Source: Prevotella sp. P5-50
GTDB lineage: Bacteria > Bacteroidota > Bacteroidia > Bacteroidales > Bacteroidaceae
NCBI RefSeq assembly: GCF_002251295.1
Contig: NZ_NPJA01000053.1
Span: 1 to 64,000, forward strand
Length of the DNA: 64,000 bases
Direction: 5' to 3'
Part shown: piece by piece, positions 1 through 8,341 of the stretch
How the letters are laid out: each line of letters begins with the position of its first letter
Position numbering within the stretch: position 1 is the stretch's first letter
Translations under genes and position numbers: made by a program
The notes under the pieces: generated by a model
Databases searched by the model: none
What the model was told of the DNA's origin: nothing
What the model saw: only the letters and a program-made list of their open reading frames with translations

Positions 1-45
1 CGCCGATGGTACTGCAATGCAATGCGGGAGAGTAGGAGGCCGCCA
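1..45 (+). rRNA. rrf: 5S rRNA, 3' end (partial)
   Basis: The window opens inside a 5S ribosomal RNA gene. The conserved 3' half is visible: CGCCGATGGTACTGC, then a GGGAGAGTAGG motif and a closing GCCGCC. The 5' part lies before the window. A strong hairpin with a T-run follows within about 10 bases, as expected at the end of an rRNA operon. The exact mature 3' end is uncertain by a few bases. Confidence 0.9.
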
Positions 46-54
46 TCTTTTACA

Positions 55-92
55 AAGCACCTTGTTTCAGCAATGAAGCAAGGTGCTTTTTT
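55..92 (+). terminator. rho-independent terminator of the rRNA operon
   Basis: A perfect 10-bp stem (AAGCACCTTG at 55-64 with CAAGGTGCTT at 79-88), a 14-base loop and a T-run to about 92. It sits directly after the 5S gene and should end the rRNA transcript. Confidence 0.9.
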
Positions 93-106
93 CGTTTCCT
101 CCCTTT

Positions 107-158
107 ACGGATCCACGGAACACACAGGGTACACGGATCCACGGAGCACACAGAGTAC
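107..158. repeat. tandem duplication of a 26-bp CACGGA-type repeat
   Basis: Two adjacent 26-bp copies (107-132 and 133-158), both beginning ACGGATCCACGGA and differing at two positions. The same CCACGGA/ACACGGAGTACACGG wording recurs at the outer edge of the REP elements at 2050-2199 and 5698-5847 and near 917. It belongs to a dispersed intergenic repeat family of this genome. No coding potential was seen. Confidence 0.8.
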
Positions 159-223
159 ATGGAAAGATTCTGGTTAAAGATTTTTCTTAAGATTTTCGTT
201 AAGATTTACACCATAGGTTATTT

Positions 224-310
224 TTTGTCGTGACTCAGCATAGTGAAAGCGAGCTTTCACTATGTCTTCGCTACTCCAAAACATCTTGCCGTAGGCAACT
301 AAAAAATCCA
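224..310 (-). repeat. dispersed intergenic repeat with 12-bp hairpin, copy A
   Basis: It contains a near-perfect palindrome, CATAGTGAAAGC at 239-250 and GCTTTCACTATG at 253-264. Read on the minus strand, the block GGATTTTTTAGTTG, AGTAGCGAAGACA, the hairpin and TGAGTCACGACA matches a diverged copy on the plus strand at 778-888. Its GGATTTTTTAGTTG edge also appears at 5844-5872. The function is unknown. Confidence 0.6.
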
Positions 311-317
311 TTTAAGG

Positions 318-343
318 AAACTGTCAACTGTCAACTGTAACGC
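318..343 (-). repeat. short dispersed repeat GCGTTACAG(TTGACAG)n
   Basis: Read on the minus strand this is GCGTTACAGTTGACAG followed by TTGACAGTTT. Near-identical plus-strand copies lie at 643-668 and 5377-5403, and a diverged one around 692-720. All copies are in intergenic DNA between the rRNA operon and the GH74 gene. They may be decayed ends of a mobile element, but nothing identifies the parent. Confidence 0.6.
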
Positions 344-777
344 TTGTGAATGATGATATTGACTACGGATAGTTTTGGAATGACATTGACCTGTATTCAT
401 GACATGGCTGCAGACTGCAACTCCGGAAAGCTGAACGGGTATGCCCCGGAAAATGAAAACAAGTGAAACAGTATCTGTTCCCCTTTTACATCCCCCTGTT
501 TCATGGTTGCCTCATAAGTAAGTCATAACTAACTCCGCACTAAGTCCCAAAATTGGCGGACAATGATAGGAGGTACAAGGAACAGAAAGGGAGAATACCA
601 ATGATGTGGAAATGAAATGTATGATTGAAATTGCAATCTTAAGCGTTACAGTTGACAGTTGACAGTTTGGGAAAAGCAAAAAATCATCCAAGCGTTACAA
701 TATAACAGTATAACAGTTTCCATAAACCATATTTTTGCGTTGGGCTCCGAAAATGTCTCACGGATTACATGGATGTC

Positions 778-888
778 ACGGATTTTTATTTGCAAGTTCC
801 CTCCCTTTTTAATATCACACAGATATTCTGGAGCAGCGAAGACAGAGTGAAAGCTCGGTTTTACTCTGTTGAGTCGCGTCAGAATAAG
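778..888 (+). repeat. dispersed intergenic repeat, copy B (inverted relative to 224-310)
   Basis: The order of blocks is the same as in the minus-strand copy at 224-310: GGATTTTTAT, GGAGCAGCGAAGACA, an imperfect hairpin (CAGAGTGAAAGC to TTTTACTCTG) and TGAGTCGCGTCAGAA. About 40 substitutions and a spacer change separate the copies. The two copies form a long, imperfect inverted repeat around a gene-free interval. Confidence 0.5.
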
Positions 889-1133
889 CCAAAGGCAAAT
901 CACAGAAATTTATTATCCACGGAACACGGAGAAAGCGGAAAAAATTAAAGTTAAAGAAACGCTCTGAGGAAGGTGTTCGAGTGCATTTTCGTCTTTGATT
1001 TATTTGCTTTGATATGCGCTTGGCTTATATTATCAGGAGAGAATTATAAAAAAAAACTATGCGAAGTCGAAGATAAAAATATCTATAATAAAGTTAAATA
1101 ATATTAAATATTGGATTAAAACTGCCAAAACTC

Positions 1134-1165
1134 TTGCATTTCGGGGGTGTCATGTTGTATCTTTG
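1134..1165 (+). promoter_or_regulatory. Bacteroidetes-type promoter (weak match at -33)
   Basis: TTG at 1134-1136, a 21-base spacer and TATCTTTG at 1158-1165 fit the TTTG/TAnnTTTG consensus of the Bacteroidetes primary sigma factor. The next start codon with an A-rich leader is ATG 1255. If real, it transcribes into the 11-bp CG array. Confidence 0.45.
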
Positions 1166-1254
1166 TGTTTCAAGCCGAGGATGATTTCCAAAACAAGAAA
1201 GAAACCTTTAAACCAAAAAATCAAATAAATAATTTAACAACTAAAAAGCCGCTT

Positions 1255-1398
1255 ATGTTTACAAAACAAGTAATTCAACACGCCATCTGGTCCCGACAGA
1301 AAGACCACGGTTTCCCGATCGCTTCTCGTTCGGTTCCCGTTAACTTCTCGTTAGGTCCTCGTTCGTCTCTCGTTCGTCTCTCGTTCGTTATTCGTTAG
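1255..1398 (+). CDS. possible 47-residue small protein running into the 11-bp array
   Basis: ATG 1255 follows an A-rich, Shine-Dalgarno-free leader about 85 bases after a plausible promoter. The first part (MFTKQVIQHAIWSRQKDHGF) looks like a real N-terminus: it loosely recalls short Bacteroidales proteins with an I/V-W-S-R motif, a comparison made from memory. The second half is simply the translation of the 11-bp repeat array and is rich in Ser, Arg, Val and Leu. It could be a small gene whose 3' part was replaced or expanded by the repeat, or a chance reading frame. No domain was recognised. Confidence 0.25.
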   Translation: MFTKQVIQHAIWSRQKDHGFPIASRSVPVNFSLGPRSSLVRLSFVIR

Positions 1399-1506
1399 TC
1401 TATCGAAGACCGATCGAGAACCGAACGAGGAACAAGCGAAAAACGAACGAAAGAGCAACGAATGTCGGTCGAGAAACTATCGAAAAATCGACGAGAAGCC
1501 ATCGTC
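1313..1506. repeat. 11-bp-phased CG array with a change of orientation at its centre
   Basis: Eighteen CG dinucleotides lie in exact 11-bp register (1316, 1327, 1338 and so on to 1503). The left units read like TTCTCGTTCGG or CTCTCGTTCGT. After about 1400 the units read like CGAACGAGGAA, the reverse complement of the left type. The block is thus a degenerate tandem array and also a quasi-palindrome. It lies between no recognised genes except the possible small protein at 1255. It is not a CRISPR: units are contiguous and have no spacers. Confidence 0.85.
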
Positions 1507-2049
1507 ATGGCTGGCTTATGGCTGGCAAAGTACCCTTCAGCAACCACAAACCAGAAAAATGCCTTTTGCCTCAAACCTGCCGAGGTGGAATCCTGCACTT
1601 CCTTTCCCACACTGAGCATTTTCTCGGCGAATAAAACCATTTCGTCCATCCCGACGGATCCTATGGTCCAACCACGCCTAAACTCCCTCCACGGGTTTTT
1701 AATCCCTTGTTATCCCCCAAATAACCGACGGAGAGAATCCAGAGTCCACCCCAAAACACCCTACCATAAGCCCAACAGCCCATCTTTATAGGCTCAACCA
1801 CAGGTCAAACCATAAAAATCATGTAAAGCCTTACAAGAACCCTCAATATTATCATTTTGTGCAATGTGGGTATTGTAACTTTACAAATGAAACATAATGC
1901 AAGTTCGATATATTTACAGAACGATGGATTTTGGCATCAATTTAATCCATTATTTCACGGAAGCCCTCTTTTGTCCAACTCCTCTTTGATGAAGGCATCA
2001 TATCATGTCTGGATGATGTCGAAATCACAGAAATCACGGAAATCTTTTA
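1507..2049. other. gene-poor spacer
   Basis: No recognisable gene, RNA or strong hairpin was found between the 11-bp array and the REP element. A reading frame at 1462-1791 starts inside the array and has no family resemblance. The last 20 bases approach the REP with direct short repeats (AATCACAGAAATCACGGAAATC). Confidence 0.5.
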
Positions 2050-2199
2050 TCCACGGAGCACACGGAGTACACGGAATCACGGAACAAGCAGCCCCGGGCT
2101 GGAAGCCCAACGGCTTCCTTAGCCCAGGGCGACGCCCTGCGGACACAACAAAACATTTTACAATCGTCCTGTAAGGACAAAAGTAAAAATCCGTGCGAC
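2050..2199 (+). repeat. REP element, plus orientation (left arm of inverted pair)
   Basis: A 150-bp element: the outer CCACGGAGCACACGGAG repeat, then three small hairpins (GGGCTGGAAGCCC; CAGGGCGACGCCCTG; GTCCTGTAAGGAC) and the closing AAAAGTAAAAATC. The inner part matches the REP units around the transposase at 11483. A nearly identical inverted copy lies at 5698-5847, so the pair brackets the lipoprotein gene at 2416-5205. Confidence 0.85.
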
Positions 2200-2375
2200 C
2201 TCTACATCCGTTCAGCATTCATGGACAGCAAGGTTTCGCTGGGCGACATCCTTTGACTGTCGATAGGAATGAAGTTGCAGATGCTGTGAATAAATAATCT
2301 CCACAACAGATTATTTTTTACGTCGTATGAACGAACACACCACAAGCGTAATTGAGTGGAGTGTGATTAAAACGA

Positions 2376-2407
2376 GTTGACGAGTTGAAACTTGTCAACT
2401 CGTCAAC
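2376..2407 (-). terminator. terminator after the BspA-like gene
   Basis: A perfect 13-bp stem (GTTGACGAGTTGA at 2376-2388, TCAACTCGTCAAC at 2395-2407) with a 6-base loop, 8 bases beyond the stop codon of the minus-strand gene and followed on that strand by CGTTTTA. Confidence 0.75.
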
Positions 2408-2415
2408 GAAAAAAA

Positions 2416-5205
2416 TTAATATACGCTGTATGTGCAATACTGGGTGAGGAACGACTTGCTGTTGCGACCTCCAGTAGTGTTGGTAAAAACCTGTATCAAA
2501 TCGTATGTGGCACGCGAACACTTTAATGTTGCCTTCTTCGACTTGTTGGAAGTGCAATAGAACCAATAGTCGATATTGACATTGGAAGGCACATTGAAAT
2601 TGGGTCCGAGGTCGATTTCTTCTATATATGCACTATTAAACATACTGCCGATACTTGTTACATTGTCAGCGCTCCATCCCGAGATGTTTATCTTCTTTGC
2701 ATTTCCACAATTAGCGAATGTGCTGCTAAGGTTCTGAACTGACGTAGTATTCCAGCCGGAAAGGTTGATGGAAGTGGCAGTGCATCCCTTGAATGCGCTG
2801 TCCATTGTGGTGGCAGAAGAGAAGTCGGCATCTACACATGTGAACTCACCGTTGCCGCCTACACCAGCGAATGCATTCTTCATATTGATGATATTCGACG
2901 TATTGCTCTTGCCGAACACAACCGTCTGAAGACTATTGCAATTGCTGAATATTGATGTGAAATCATTGGCATTATGGAAGTCAAACGAAGACATATCCAC
3001 TGTCGTCAACAGATAGCAGTTAGTAAACATCTCCTTAACCCCCCATTCCACCAACGATGTCTTGCTACAATCAAATTTCACATCGGTGAGCTTCTGACAA
3101 TTCCAGAACATACGGTTGAAGGTTGTAACCTTATCAGTGTTCCACGAACTGATATCCACAGACTTGAGCGAATAGCAACGGTCAAACAGGTTGTTCATCG
3201 AGGTGACGTTGGACGTGTTCAATCCCTTCACGTTTACAGACTCAAGACTCTCACATAGAGTAAAGATTCCGGACATATTGGTCACTTTTGAAGTGTTGAG
3301 CGGAGTGAGGTCCACGCTCTTTAGCTTCTTGCAGTTAATGAACATTTGTTCCATTTTGGTGCAGAGCGAGATGTCAAGTCCCGAGAGGTCAACCTCCTCC
3401 AAGCCAGAGCAATTACTAAACATTTTAGAGCAAGTGTTGCCGGTGCTTACGATTGCTCCGGGAGTGGAGACGGTGATGGTGGCGTTGGCGGCATCCCATT
3501 CCATGTAAACATTATGCGGCAAATTTTTATCATTGCCTGCTATCCTCTTCACATTGGCAGGAAGACTACTTCCTGTAAAACCTTTATATTTGTCGCTATG
3601 GCCTATGATGTTCACCTTCTTTACGTCGGTAATCACTCCTCCGTTAGCTTTTACGAGACTCTCTATATTTTTTTTGAATCCGTCGTTGGCTTGTATCAGC
3701 GCTCCGGCATAAGCCTCCGACTTCTGGTTAAGCTTGAATGTAAACTTCTTGCTGATGTTGGTGGTTGGGGTTAGGGTGACGTTAGCACTCTTGTCCGAGC
3801 CGTTATAGTTGGCATATACGAAGAGTATTAGTTTCCCATCCTCCTTGGAGAAATCGTATATCCATCCCTGCTCGCCGAAGCACACGTCAAAGTCGCAGTT
3901 GGCTTCAATGGGTATTTCCACCCTTCCTCCGGCTGCTGGAGCTTCCACCAGAGTCTGCTTAACGTTAATGTATGGTTCATTCTGAACGTCAGGAGAACTT
4001 GGGACATCGCCCTGAGCATAGTCAATGACAGACTCTGAGTCGAAGTCGGAGAGCCAGTCGGAATCCGTTGCGCCGCCGCTTGTCATCCAATTTGAAATCT
4101 TCGGGAACACCTTGTTAATCTTATATCCCTCAATGGTATGAGGCATATAGCCTTCCACCCTGAACGCCCATACGAGTCCTCCATTGTGGAAACTGCTATC
4201 GTCAGTGTTTGATGCGAATCGGGTTACTGCAGTGTTCTTCTCGTGTATCTCCACCATGTTCTGTGTGTTATAGATGAAGAAGTTGAGGTCTTTGTCCCTA
4301 ATGTTCAACTGTGGATTGCCGTCTAACGGTCGTGTGAGTATGATGGTGACATAAGGCAAGCTTTCCTGTGATATCTTTGGCAGATTAACATTGAAATAGC
4401 CGTTGCCTTTCTTTATGTTCTGTACTCCGTTCACTCGGAAAACAGGAGTGCCGCTGGCATCAGATTCCGATACGTTCTCCACCGAAAGGCGCGTATCCGA
4501 CGAGAGCCAGTTCACTTCGAGTCCGTCCACATCCACACCCTTTACCTCAACTCCAGGCACAAACGGCAGTTGGCCGCCTATGGCACGTATCTGAAGAGTG
4601 ATTTCCAGGGTCTCCGAAGTATCGGACTTTCCATACTGTTTTCTGTAGCCAAGCACGAAGTCGTTCATATCGTAGTCGCCCATTTCTGGATACATGTCCT
4701 CAAAGAGCACTGTGCCATACACCGAGTTGTTGGGTGAGAACACCACGGTCTTGTCGCTTCCCAACGGCGTCAGCGCCTCTGACGCGTCAGTAATCTCGTC
4801 CGATATGTTGGCGGCACGAGTGAGAACCTGCTTTTTACCGATGTCAATGGTGCGCACCACTGTCTTGCCATCCTTGTCGAGGTAGGCAAGATATAGGTTT
4901 TCAAACGTTTTGAGTGTAGTGAGAGATACTGTTTCCAGTTTGTCAGCCTCAAGCATTGTGGTACACATTAGTTTCTCTAAGTTCTCGTCCTCATATATAT
5001 ACGCACGAGTCGTTACATTGCTTATAAGCTGTATATCCACGTCTTGCGACATGTTCCAGTCAAAATCCAAAGGAACTTCAATTGAATCATTACCTTCAGT
5101 ATTCACGCCAGGGTGCATTGTATCAACACAAGCACCGAGTGTTGTAAAGGCGATTGAAACGCCAACCAACCTTAAGATTTTACAAAAATCTGGTTTAATG
5201 TTCAT
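2416..5205 (-). CDS. LruC-domain and BspA-like (DUF285) surface lipoprotein
   Basis: A 929-residue surface lipoprotein. The signal peptide ends in a lipobox (LGAC, Cys26). Residues 150-440 contain an LruC/DUF4842-type domain, recognised by the acidic DYDMNDFVLGYR motif near 177-188, as in calcium-binding repeats. Residues of about 455-530 resemble a BACON-like beta-sandwich (AAGGRVEIPIEANCDF). From about 620 to 890 there are repeated units of the form MFxxCxxLxxVDLSxxxTSxVTxM, the DUF285 leucine-rich repeat of BspA-like proteins. Such proteins bind host matrix, other bacteria or glycans; the ligand here is unknown. It is a single-gene transcript with its own promoter (5251-5281) and terminator (2376-2407). 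The inverted REP pair around it is unusual. Confidence 0.85.
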   Translation of the reverse strand: MNIKPDFCKILRLVGVSIAFTTLGACVDTMHPGVNTEGNDSIEVPLDFDWNMSQDVDIQLISNVTTRAYIYEDENLEKLMCTTMLEADKLETVSLTTLKTFENLYLAYLDKDGKTVVRTIDIGKKQVLTRAANISDEITDASEALTPLGSDKTVVFSPNNSVYGTVLFEDMYPEMGDYDMNDFVLGYRKQYGKSDTSETLEITLQIRAIGGQLPFVPGVEVKGVDVDGLEVNWLSSDTRLSVENVSESDASGTPVFRVNGVQNIKKGNGYFNVNLPKISQESLPYVTIILTRPLDGNPQLNIRDKDLNFFIYNTQNMVEIHEKNTAVTRFASNTDDSSFHNGGLVWAFRVEGYMPHTIEGYKINKVFPKISNWMTSGGATDSDWLSDFDSESVIDYAQGDVPSSPDVQNEPYINVKQTLVEAPAAGGRVEIPIEANCDFDVCFGEQGWIYDFSKEDGKLILFVYANYNGSDKSANVTLTPTTNISKKFTFKLNQKSEAYAGALIQANDGFKKNIESLVKANGGVITDVKKVNIIGHSDKYKGFTGSSLPANVKRIAGNDKNLPHNVYMEWDAANATITVSTPGAIVSTGNTCSKMFSNCSGLEEVDLSGLDISLCTKMEQMFINCKKLKSVDLTPLNTSKVTNMSGIFTLCESLESVNVKGLNTSNVTSMNNLFDRCYSLKSVDISSWNTDKVTTFNRMFWNCQKLTDVKFDCSKTSLVEWGVKEMFTNCYLLTTVDMSSFDFHNANDFTSIFSNCNSLQTVVFGKSNTSNIINMKNAFAGVGGNGEFTCVDADFSSATTMDSAFKGCTATSINLSGWNTTSVQNLSSTFANCGNAKKINISGWSADNVTSIGSMFNSAYIEEIDLGPNFNVPSNVNIDYWFYCTSNKSKKATLKCSRATYDLIQVFTNTTGGRNSKSFLTQYCTYSVY

Positions 5206-5250
5206 GACTTAAAAAAAATTGCGCGGTTAGTATTCATTCTCAATTTGGCG

Positions 5251-5281
5251 CAAAAATAAAAAAAAATATTGAATTGTCCAA
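5251..5281 (-). promoter_or_regulatory. promoter of the BspA-like gene
   Basis: On the minus strand TATTTTTG (5258-5251) is preceded, after 20 bases, by TTG (5281-5279). The leader to ATG 5205 is about 40 bases and A-rich, with no Shine-Dalgarno, as is usual in this phylum. Confidence 0.6.
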
Positions 5282-5591
5282 GGAATTAGACAAATATATT
5301 TAATAATATCCTAAAAATATTCACTTTTCAAGTAGAAAGTGATGTCACAGGAACAGGTCCATGCCATCAATCCCAGGCGTTACAGTTTGACAGTTGACAG
5401 TTTCGATAAAGCAAAACTATGGATTATCGTTTTAGCCTCAAATATACCTATATAAATGGAATAAAAGGTGGAAATAGTTTGTGGATTGAAGAAAAATGTG
5501 TAATTTTGGAGGCGAAAACCTTACTATGATATAGAAGGAAAATGGGGTTAAACGAAACCACATTGGATTATCAACAATTTAAATATAGATT

Positions 5592-5663
5592 ATGTACATA
5601 TTATTATTTGTAGCTTTTGCCGTTTTTATCACCATCAGCTGGATGACGAAAGATGTATGGTAG
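5592..5663 (+). CDS. possible 23-residue membrane peptide
   Basis: ATG 5592 to TAG 5663 encodes one hydrophobic helix (MYILLFVAFAVFITISW) followed by a short polar tail. The start of the sequence resembles KdpF-type mini-subunits of the potassium ATPase, but no kdp genes are nearby, so it could be a remnant or an unrelated peptide. No clear promoter was found. It sits just before the right REP element at 5698. Confidence 0.25.
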   Translation: MYILLFVAFAVFITISWMTKDVW

Positions 5664-5697
5664 GTGAAGCCTCTTAAGGTTGCACACGGATGTTTTA

Positions 5698-5847
5698 GTC
5701 GCACGGATTTTACTTTTGTCCTTACAGGACGATTGTAAAATGTTTTGTTGTGTCCGCAGGGTGTCGCCCTGGGCTAAGGAAGCCGTTGGGCTTCCAGCCC
5801 GGGGCTGCTTGTTCCGTGATTCCGTGTACTCCGTGTGCTCCGTGGAT
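5698..5847 (-). repeat. REP element, minus orientation (right arm of inverted pair)
   Basis: The reverse complement of 2050-2199 with only a few differences (one T-run base, one G/A change). It ends about 60 bases from the stop codon of the GH74 gene. The 3.5 kb between the arms contains the BspA-like gene with its promoter and terminator. Confidence 0.85.
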
Positions 5848-5910
5848 TTTTTAGTTGTCTACGGCAAGATATTAAAAGATCCGTGTCGTCCGTGTGACAT
5901 TTTCCGTGTG

Positions 5911-8154
5911 CTATTGGCGGAGAGAACCGCATACGAGTCCTCTTCCGTGTGTACCCACATAGACGCGACCGTATTCTTGCATGTCTCCGCAAATGTGGAG
6001 GACAAGACCATACTGGTGGTTGTCATCGTTGATGCGCACCCAGTTGTTGCCAGAGTCGTCAGAACGGAAGAAACCATAGACGCCATCTACTACACCTATT
6101 ATATATAGGGTGGGATAGCCATCTTCTATGCGTGACTTGCCAAAACCGAAAGCATAGAGGGTGCTGACATGAGGCATGGCACCCACGGCCTGTAGGTCAG
6201 CGTTGAGATGATACAGTCCGTCGTAGGCGGCAAGCCATAAGTCGCCTTCGCGGTCGGGCATGGCGTATATGCGATCTTGACCGCCCCGATTGTCGCCCCG
6301 TTTTTTCTTTTCGGTGGTTCGCAATGTGATGTTGAGCGGTTTTGAAGTGAAGGTTCTACCCGCATCTATACTGGTATAGAGTGTTTTGTTGATCACATCG
6401 ACAGCATAGAAGCGTTGTGGATTTACTTTGTCGGCGATGACTTTGATGTTTTTGGGGAGACCTTGACATGTGTTCCACGATTCCCCTTTGTCGGTAGTGA
6501 ATGAGGGTAGGGCACCGCGTGGCGTCCATATCCATACCGAGGCATCGGCATTGACAGCGATGTGTCCGCTCTCCGCTTTTTCTACAGGAGCATTTGCGCA
6601 TGGCTTCCATGTGCGTCCGCCATCTTCGGAATACGAGATAGGTGGAATGTCGAATAGATGGTTGAAGATGACACCCACGCGCACCATGACGTCAGGTTTG
6701 TTCCATGCGCCAGTTACTCCGTCGGTATTGCCGAAATATGGAGCGTAGTGCATGCCCTCCGGTACTGGTTTGGTGATGTCGAAATGCGTATATCCGCCGT
6801 AGTCTCCCACACCGCTTACTATGCTTGCTCCCGTTGGAGGAGCATAGAGTTCGAGGGGTACAGTTTCCTCAACTCCCTTAGTGGCAATGCTCCACACGAT
6901 GGTGTCGCCCTGTCGTTCGCCAGCAGAGAGATTGAACGTTTCCCAACCTCCGAAACCAGTAGTGAAATAGGCATGATCGGCATTGCAGGGGTCGATCTCT
7001 ATGTCGAACATCCAGTGGAGCGGTGCCATCTTCGTATAAGGAGCTTTGCTATGGTCGTATCTGTAACCATGTTTGAAGAGTGGTATCCATTGTTTACCGC
7101 CATCGGTACTGCGAAACATTTCCTCGTCACCGTAGCCGTATTTCTTCCCTAGTCCGTGTGTGCTTACAATGATATGTTGCGGATGGTGTGCATCGACAGC
7201 AACTGCCGCATATCCGAATCCCGATTTCTTGCCCTTGTCGAATTTCAAAGGAGAGATGTCCGTCCATGTGTTCTTCTTGATATCGTAAGCCCACAGTGCT
7301 CCATCGGTCATGGGTGACGGTCCTGGCGAATCGGCATAACTGATATACAGTTTTCTGTCGGCAGCCATGACCATGTGGGTGGGGCGCAGTCCGACGGGTT
7401 GATTGTCAACGGCTTTCCAACTCTTTCCGGCATCGCGGCTGACAAAAATGCTCTGTCGGTCTTTGAGCGAAACAGCCACAAAGATATTCTTTGTATCGTT
7501 GCCTTTCTTCTCTTTTTTGTCGAATACAACGGCAATGATGCCGCTGCCTCTGTTCATGCGGTTTTGGGGATTGGAGAAGTCCGTCTGTTCTGTGACATCA
7601 GGAAAAGTGTCCACGCGCTTCCATGTCATTCCTTCGTCAACCGACCTCCAGAGTCCGTTGAGCCGTGTTCCGAAGTAGATATTGCGTGAATTGAGCGGAT
7701 CAACCATCATTCGTTCGCCGTTGCCACGTCCGTTCTCGTTGCCTCCCATGGCAATGGGCACTTTCACCTCGATGAATGATCTGCCTCCGTCGTTTGATTT
7801 CAGAATACTTCCCGTCTTAATTGTATATGTGCCACAGGCCAGATACACCTTTTGGTCATTGTTGGGGTCGATAGCCACGCTCTCCACCCCTTGCAGATTT
7901 TGATTGTCGAGCGACACCCAGTCGAGCATCTGTATCCACTCTTTGTTGACCGCATCCCATCGGTATGCGCCTCCCATATCTGTTCTGCAGAAGCGTACGT
8001 CAGGGTTAGTCGGATGAAGAATAAACCCATCTACGAATCCTCCGCCGACGATAGGTACATTCTTCCATTGGTATTGTTGTGCTGAAGCAGTCATGCCTGT
8101 CAACAGGCAAGCGATGGTTAACAGAAAGTGTTTCTTCATATTCCTGAATATCAT
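5911..8154 (-). CDS. GH74 family endo-xyloglucanase
   Basis: A 747-residue secreted enzyme (signal peptide ending TASAQ; ATG 8139 in the same frame is an equally good start). It has the two seven-bladed propellers of GH74, visible as repeated SxDGGxxW/TW Asp-box motifs. The N-terminus carries the family signature GGGFVDGFILHPTNPDVRF followed by RTDMGGAYRW. Asp59 in RTDMGG corresponds to one catalytic Asp of the family, and the Asp of VGDYGGY near residue 450 to the other. GH74 enzymes cut the beta-1,4-glucan backbone of xyloglucan. A Bacteroidetes -7 box (TACCTTTAC) lies at 8177-8185 on the minus strand. Two GH31 enzymes and a GH2 at 48-57 kb could finish the degradation. Confidence 0.88.
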   Translation of the reverse strand: MIFRNMKKHFLLTIACLLTGMTASAQQYQWKNVPIVGGGFVDGFILHPTNPDVRFCRTDMGGAYRWDAVNKEWIQMLDWVSLDNQNLQGVESVAIDPNNDQKVYLACGTYTIKTGSILKSNDGGRSFIEVKVPIAMGGNENGRGNGERMMVDPLNSRNIYFGTRLNGLWRSVDEGMTWKRVDTFPDVTEQTDFSNPQNRMNRGSGIIAVVFDKKEKKGNDTKNIFVAVSLKDRQSIFVSRDAGKSWKAVDNQPVGLRPTHMVMAADRKLYISYADSPGPSPMTDGALWAYDIKKNTWTDISPLKFDKGKKSGFGYAAVAVDAHHPQHIIVSTHGLGKKYGYGDEEMFRSTDGGKQWIPLFKHGYRYDHSKAPYTKMAPLHWMFDIEIDPCNADHAYFTTGFGGWETFNLSAGERQGDTIVWSIATKGVEETVPLELYAPPTGASIVSGVGDYGGYTHFDITKPVPEGMHYAPYFGNTDGVTGAWNKPDVMVRVGVIFNHLFDIPPISYSEDGGRTWKPCANAPVEKAESGHIAVNADASVWIWTPRGALPSFTTDKGESWNTCQGLPKNIKVIADKVNPQRFYAVDVINKTLYTSIDAGRTFTSKPLNITLRTTEKKKRGDNRGGQDRIYAMPDREGDLWLAAYDGLYHLNADLQAVGAMPHVSTLYAFGFGKSRIEDGYPTLYIIGVVDGVYGFFRSDDSGNNWVRINDDNHQYGLVLHICGDMQEYGRVYVGTHGRGLVCGSLRQ

Positions 8155-8282
8155 GTAGGGTTATTAGTATTGGACTGTAAAGGTAGTCATTATTCTGAAG
8201 AAAACCACAAAACTTTGTGTAATAAATGCAAAAAAACTGTTTTTCTGGTATTGTAATTCAATCAAATGGCCTATCAACCAAA

Positions 8283-8317
8283 ACCATCCGGCAGAAAAGG
8301 AATATCTGCCGGATGGT
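8283..8317 (-). terminator. terminator after rubrerythrin
   Basis: A perfect 13-bp stem (ACCATCCGGCAGA at 8283-8295, TCTGCCGGATGGT at 8305-8317) with a 9-base loop, followed on the minus strand by TTTTGG. It lies 24 bases past the rubrerythrin stop codon. Confidence 0.8.
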
Positions 8318-8341
8318 ATATAGATGATAGGTTGTCAACGC

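Noticed and set aside
1462..1791. A 109-residue plus-strand reading frame
   Set aside because: It begins inside the 11-bp array, has no promoter or recognisable domain, and shows a composition unlike neighbouring genes.
5592..5663. Firm assignment as kdpF
   Set aside because: Only the hydrophobic pattern is similar; no kdpA, kdpB or kdpC lies nearby.
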